Below, in pieces: positions 5,035 through 6,487 of a stretch of DNA of 6,487 nucleotides. The translations under genes and the position numbers were made by a program. Position 1 is the first letter of the stretch; each line of letters begins with the position of its first letter. The DNA lies in assembly GCA_946534895.1 (NCBI GenBank), contig CAMNDE010000131.1, positions 1 to 6,487 of the forward strand, written 5' to 3'. A model generated the notes under the pieces. It saw only the letters and a list, made by a program, of their open reading frames with translations. It was not told the origin of the DNA and searched no databases. Origin of the DNA: UBA2943 sp946534895. Lineage in GTDB: Bacteria > Bacillota > Clostridia > Christensenellales > Aristaeellaceae.

Positions 5035-6487
5035 ATGAAATTCACCCGTGGTTACTGGCTCACAAGGGAAAACTTCACGCTGAACTATGCCGCCCAGTGC
5101 GTGCGCACCCGTCCGGAGGACGGGAACGTGCATATCCTGGCCGCCTGCCGTCCGGTGCGCGAGCGCGGCGATATCCTCAACAGCGCAGCCCTGGAGGTCA
5201 CCCTTTCCTCCCCGCTGGAAAACATTATCCGCGTGCGCATCACCCACTTCGCAGGCACTTGCCTGAAAATGCCCCGTTTCTTCACCGCTGACGCTTCCCC
5301 GGAAACCCGTGTGTCCCAGGACGGGGAACTTCTTTCCTATACCAGCGGCAACCTGACCGCGCGCTTCTCCCGGTCCGGCCCATGGCAGCTGGACTTTCTG
5401 CGGGAAGACGGCTCCCTGATCACGTCCTCGGCCTATCACGGCATGGCCCATGCCCTGGACCGCAATACAGGCAAAACCTACATGAGCGACAGCCTCATGC
5501 TGGACGTGGGCGAATACGTCTACGGCCTGGGCGAGCGCTTCACGCCCTATCTCAAGAACGGTCAGAGCGTGGACATGTGGAACGGCGACGGCGGCACCGC
5601 CTCCGAGCTCGCCTACAAGAACATCCCCTTCTACATGACCAACCGCGGCTACGGCGTCTTTGTGGAGGACACCTCCGACGTCAGCTTCGAGATCGCCAGT
5701 GAAAAGGTGGAGCGCGCCCAGTTCTCCGTGGAAGGCGAAACCCTGACCTACGACATCATCTACGGCGGCACCCCGAAAAAGACGCTGGAGCTCTATACAG
5801 CCCTCACCGGCCGGCCGCCCGTGCTGCCCGCCTGGAGCTTCGGCCTGTGGCTGTCCACTTCCTTCACCACCAGCTATGACGAGTCCACCACCAGCAGCTT
5901 CATTGACGGCATGCGCCAGCGCGATATCCCCCTGTCCGTGTTCCACTTCGACTGCTTCTGGATGCGCGGATACAACTGGTGCGATTTTGTCTGGGATCCG
6001 GAGACCTTCCCGGACCCGGAAGGCATGCTCCGGCGGTATCACGAAAAAGGCCTGCACCTGTGCTGCTGGATCAATCCCTATATCGCCCAGCAGTCCCACC
6101 TCTTTGCCGAGGGCATGGAGCACGGGTATCTTCTGAAAAAGACCAACGGCGATGTCTGGCAGACCGACATGTGGCAGGCCGGCATGGGCATTGTGGACGT
6201 CACCAATCCCGCTGCCCGCAAATGGTACTGCGATGAGCTCCGCCGCCTGCTGCGCATGGGCGTGGACTGCCTGAAGACCGACTTCGGCGAGCGCATCCCC
6301 GTGAAGGATATCGCCTACTATGACGGATCCAGTCCCCTGCACATGCACAATTACTATACCTTCCTCTATAACCAGATGGTGTTTGACACCATCCGCGAGG
6401 AGCGCGGGGAAGGCGAGGCCATTCTCTTCGCGCGCAGCGCCACCGCCGGCAGCCAGCAGTTCCCCGTGCACTGGGGCGGCGACAACA
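5035..6487 (+). CDS. yicI: GH31 alpha-xylosidase, YicI type (3' end outside window)
   Basis: This is a retaining glycoside hydrolase of family 31 that releases alpha-linked xylose from the non-reducing end of small xyloglucan fragments such as isoprimeverose. It has no signal peptide and should act in the cytoplasm on imported oligosaccharides. 484 complete codons are present, against about 772 in E. coli YicI. The N-terminal beta-domain is followed by the start of the catalytic barrel from about residue 265. Residues fall at the same numbers as in YicI: Phe277, Asp306, Cys307, Phe308, Trp345, Lys414 and the nucleophile Asp416 in KTDFGE. Phe277, Cys307, Phe308 and Trp345 shape the xylose-binding -1 site, which favours alpha-xylosidase over alpha-glucosidase. 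The predicted acid/base is Asp483 (HWGGD, YicI Asp482), one codon before the last complete codon. The gene diverges from mrp. The call is recalled by family similarity, not by database search. Confidence 0.95.
   Translation, partial: MKFTRGYWLTRENFTLNYAAQCVRTRPEDGNVHILAACRPVRERGDILNSAALEVTLSSPLENIIRVRITHFAGTCLKMPRFFTADASPETRVSQDGELLSYTSGNLTARFSRSGPWQLDFLREDGSLITSSAYHGMAHALDRNTGKTYMSDSLMLDVGEYVYGLGERFTPYLKNGQSVDMWNGDGGTASELAYKNIPFYMTNRGYGVFVEDTSDVSFEIASEKVERAQFSVEGETLTYDIIYGGTPKKTLELYTALTGRPPVLPAWSFGLWLSTSFTTSYDESTTSSFIDGMRQRDIPLSVFHFDCFWMRGYNWCDFVWDPETFPDPEGMLRRYHEKGLHLCCWINPYIAQQSHLFAEGMEHGYLLKKTNGDVWQTDMWQAGMGIVDVTNPAARKWYCDELRRLLRMGVDCLKTDFGERIPVKDIAYYDGSSPLHMHNYYTFLYNQMVFDTIREERGEGEAILFARSATAGSQQFPVHWGGDN

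Noticed and set aside
5008..5036. TTGACA (5008-5013) with a TTTTAT 17 bp downstream as promoter of the GH31 gene
   Set aside because: Transcription would begin after the ATG and the ribosome-binding site, so it cannot serve this start. A chance match is more likely.
4731..5045. 104-residue minus-strand frame across the divergent intergenic region into mrp
   Set aside because: No ribosome-binding site or domain; it overlaps the well-supported mrp start in another frame and the GH31 start.
5014..6471. 485-residue minus-strand frame opposite the GH31 gene
   Set aside because: It is a shadow of the alpha-xylosidase reading frame; composition is low-complexity Gly, Ala, Val and His with no domain.
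1..6487. Search for a CRISPR array, insertion sequence, tRNA gene, phage or defence genes
   Set aside because: No repeated spacer-length units, transposase or integrase motifs, cloverleaf sequences or defence domains were seen. All the large frames are accounted for by metabolic or housekeeping families.

Overview
The window looks like chromosomal DNA from a fairly GC-rich member of the Bacillota, probably clostridia-like. The evidence is strong purine-rich ribosome-binding sites, GTG starts, a YaaO-type Orn/Lys/Arg decarboxylase next to thymidylate kinase (an order familiar from Bacillus and Clostridia), and an Mrp with an N-terminal cysteine cluster. The genus cannot be named from the sequence alone. 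Most of the window is dense, GC-rich coding DNA. The AT-rich exception is the first 220 bases.

Layout. Four genes read leftward from about 4803 to 221: mrp (Fe-S carrier ATPase), a YaaO-like PLP decarboxylase, a HAD phosphatase fused in frame to thymidylate kinase, and mnmA (tRNA 2-thiouridylase). The last three overlap by 16 and 8 bases and look like one translationally coupled operon. A likely intrinsic terminator (3937-3970) separates mrp from that operon, and it supports a GTG start for the decarboxylase at 3922 instead of the upstream ATG that overlaps mrp. On the other side of a 231-base divergent intergenic region (4804-5034), a GH31 alpha-xylosidase (YicI type) reads rightward. It is cut off by the window end just after its predicted acid/base aspartate.

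The left edge (1-142) holds a near-consensus sigma-A promoter reading leftward out of the window. It is preceded by three A-tracts phased at about 11 bp and followed by a hairpin at the predicted transcript start and an rRNA-leader-like motif. It probably drives a stable-RNA operon lying outside the window, though a short open reading frame at the edge leaves a protein gene possible.

How the genes relate: the leftward block is mostly housekeeping (dTTP synthesis, tRNA thiolation, Fe-S cluster delivery) plus a decarboxylase of uncertain substrate. The GH31 gene is an unrelated carbohydrate-use gene. I see no defence system, mobile element, CRISPR array or tRNA gene. The most unusual items are the HAD-thymidylate kinase fusion and the strong stable-RNA-type promoter immediately downstream of mnmA.
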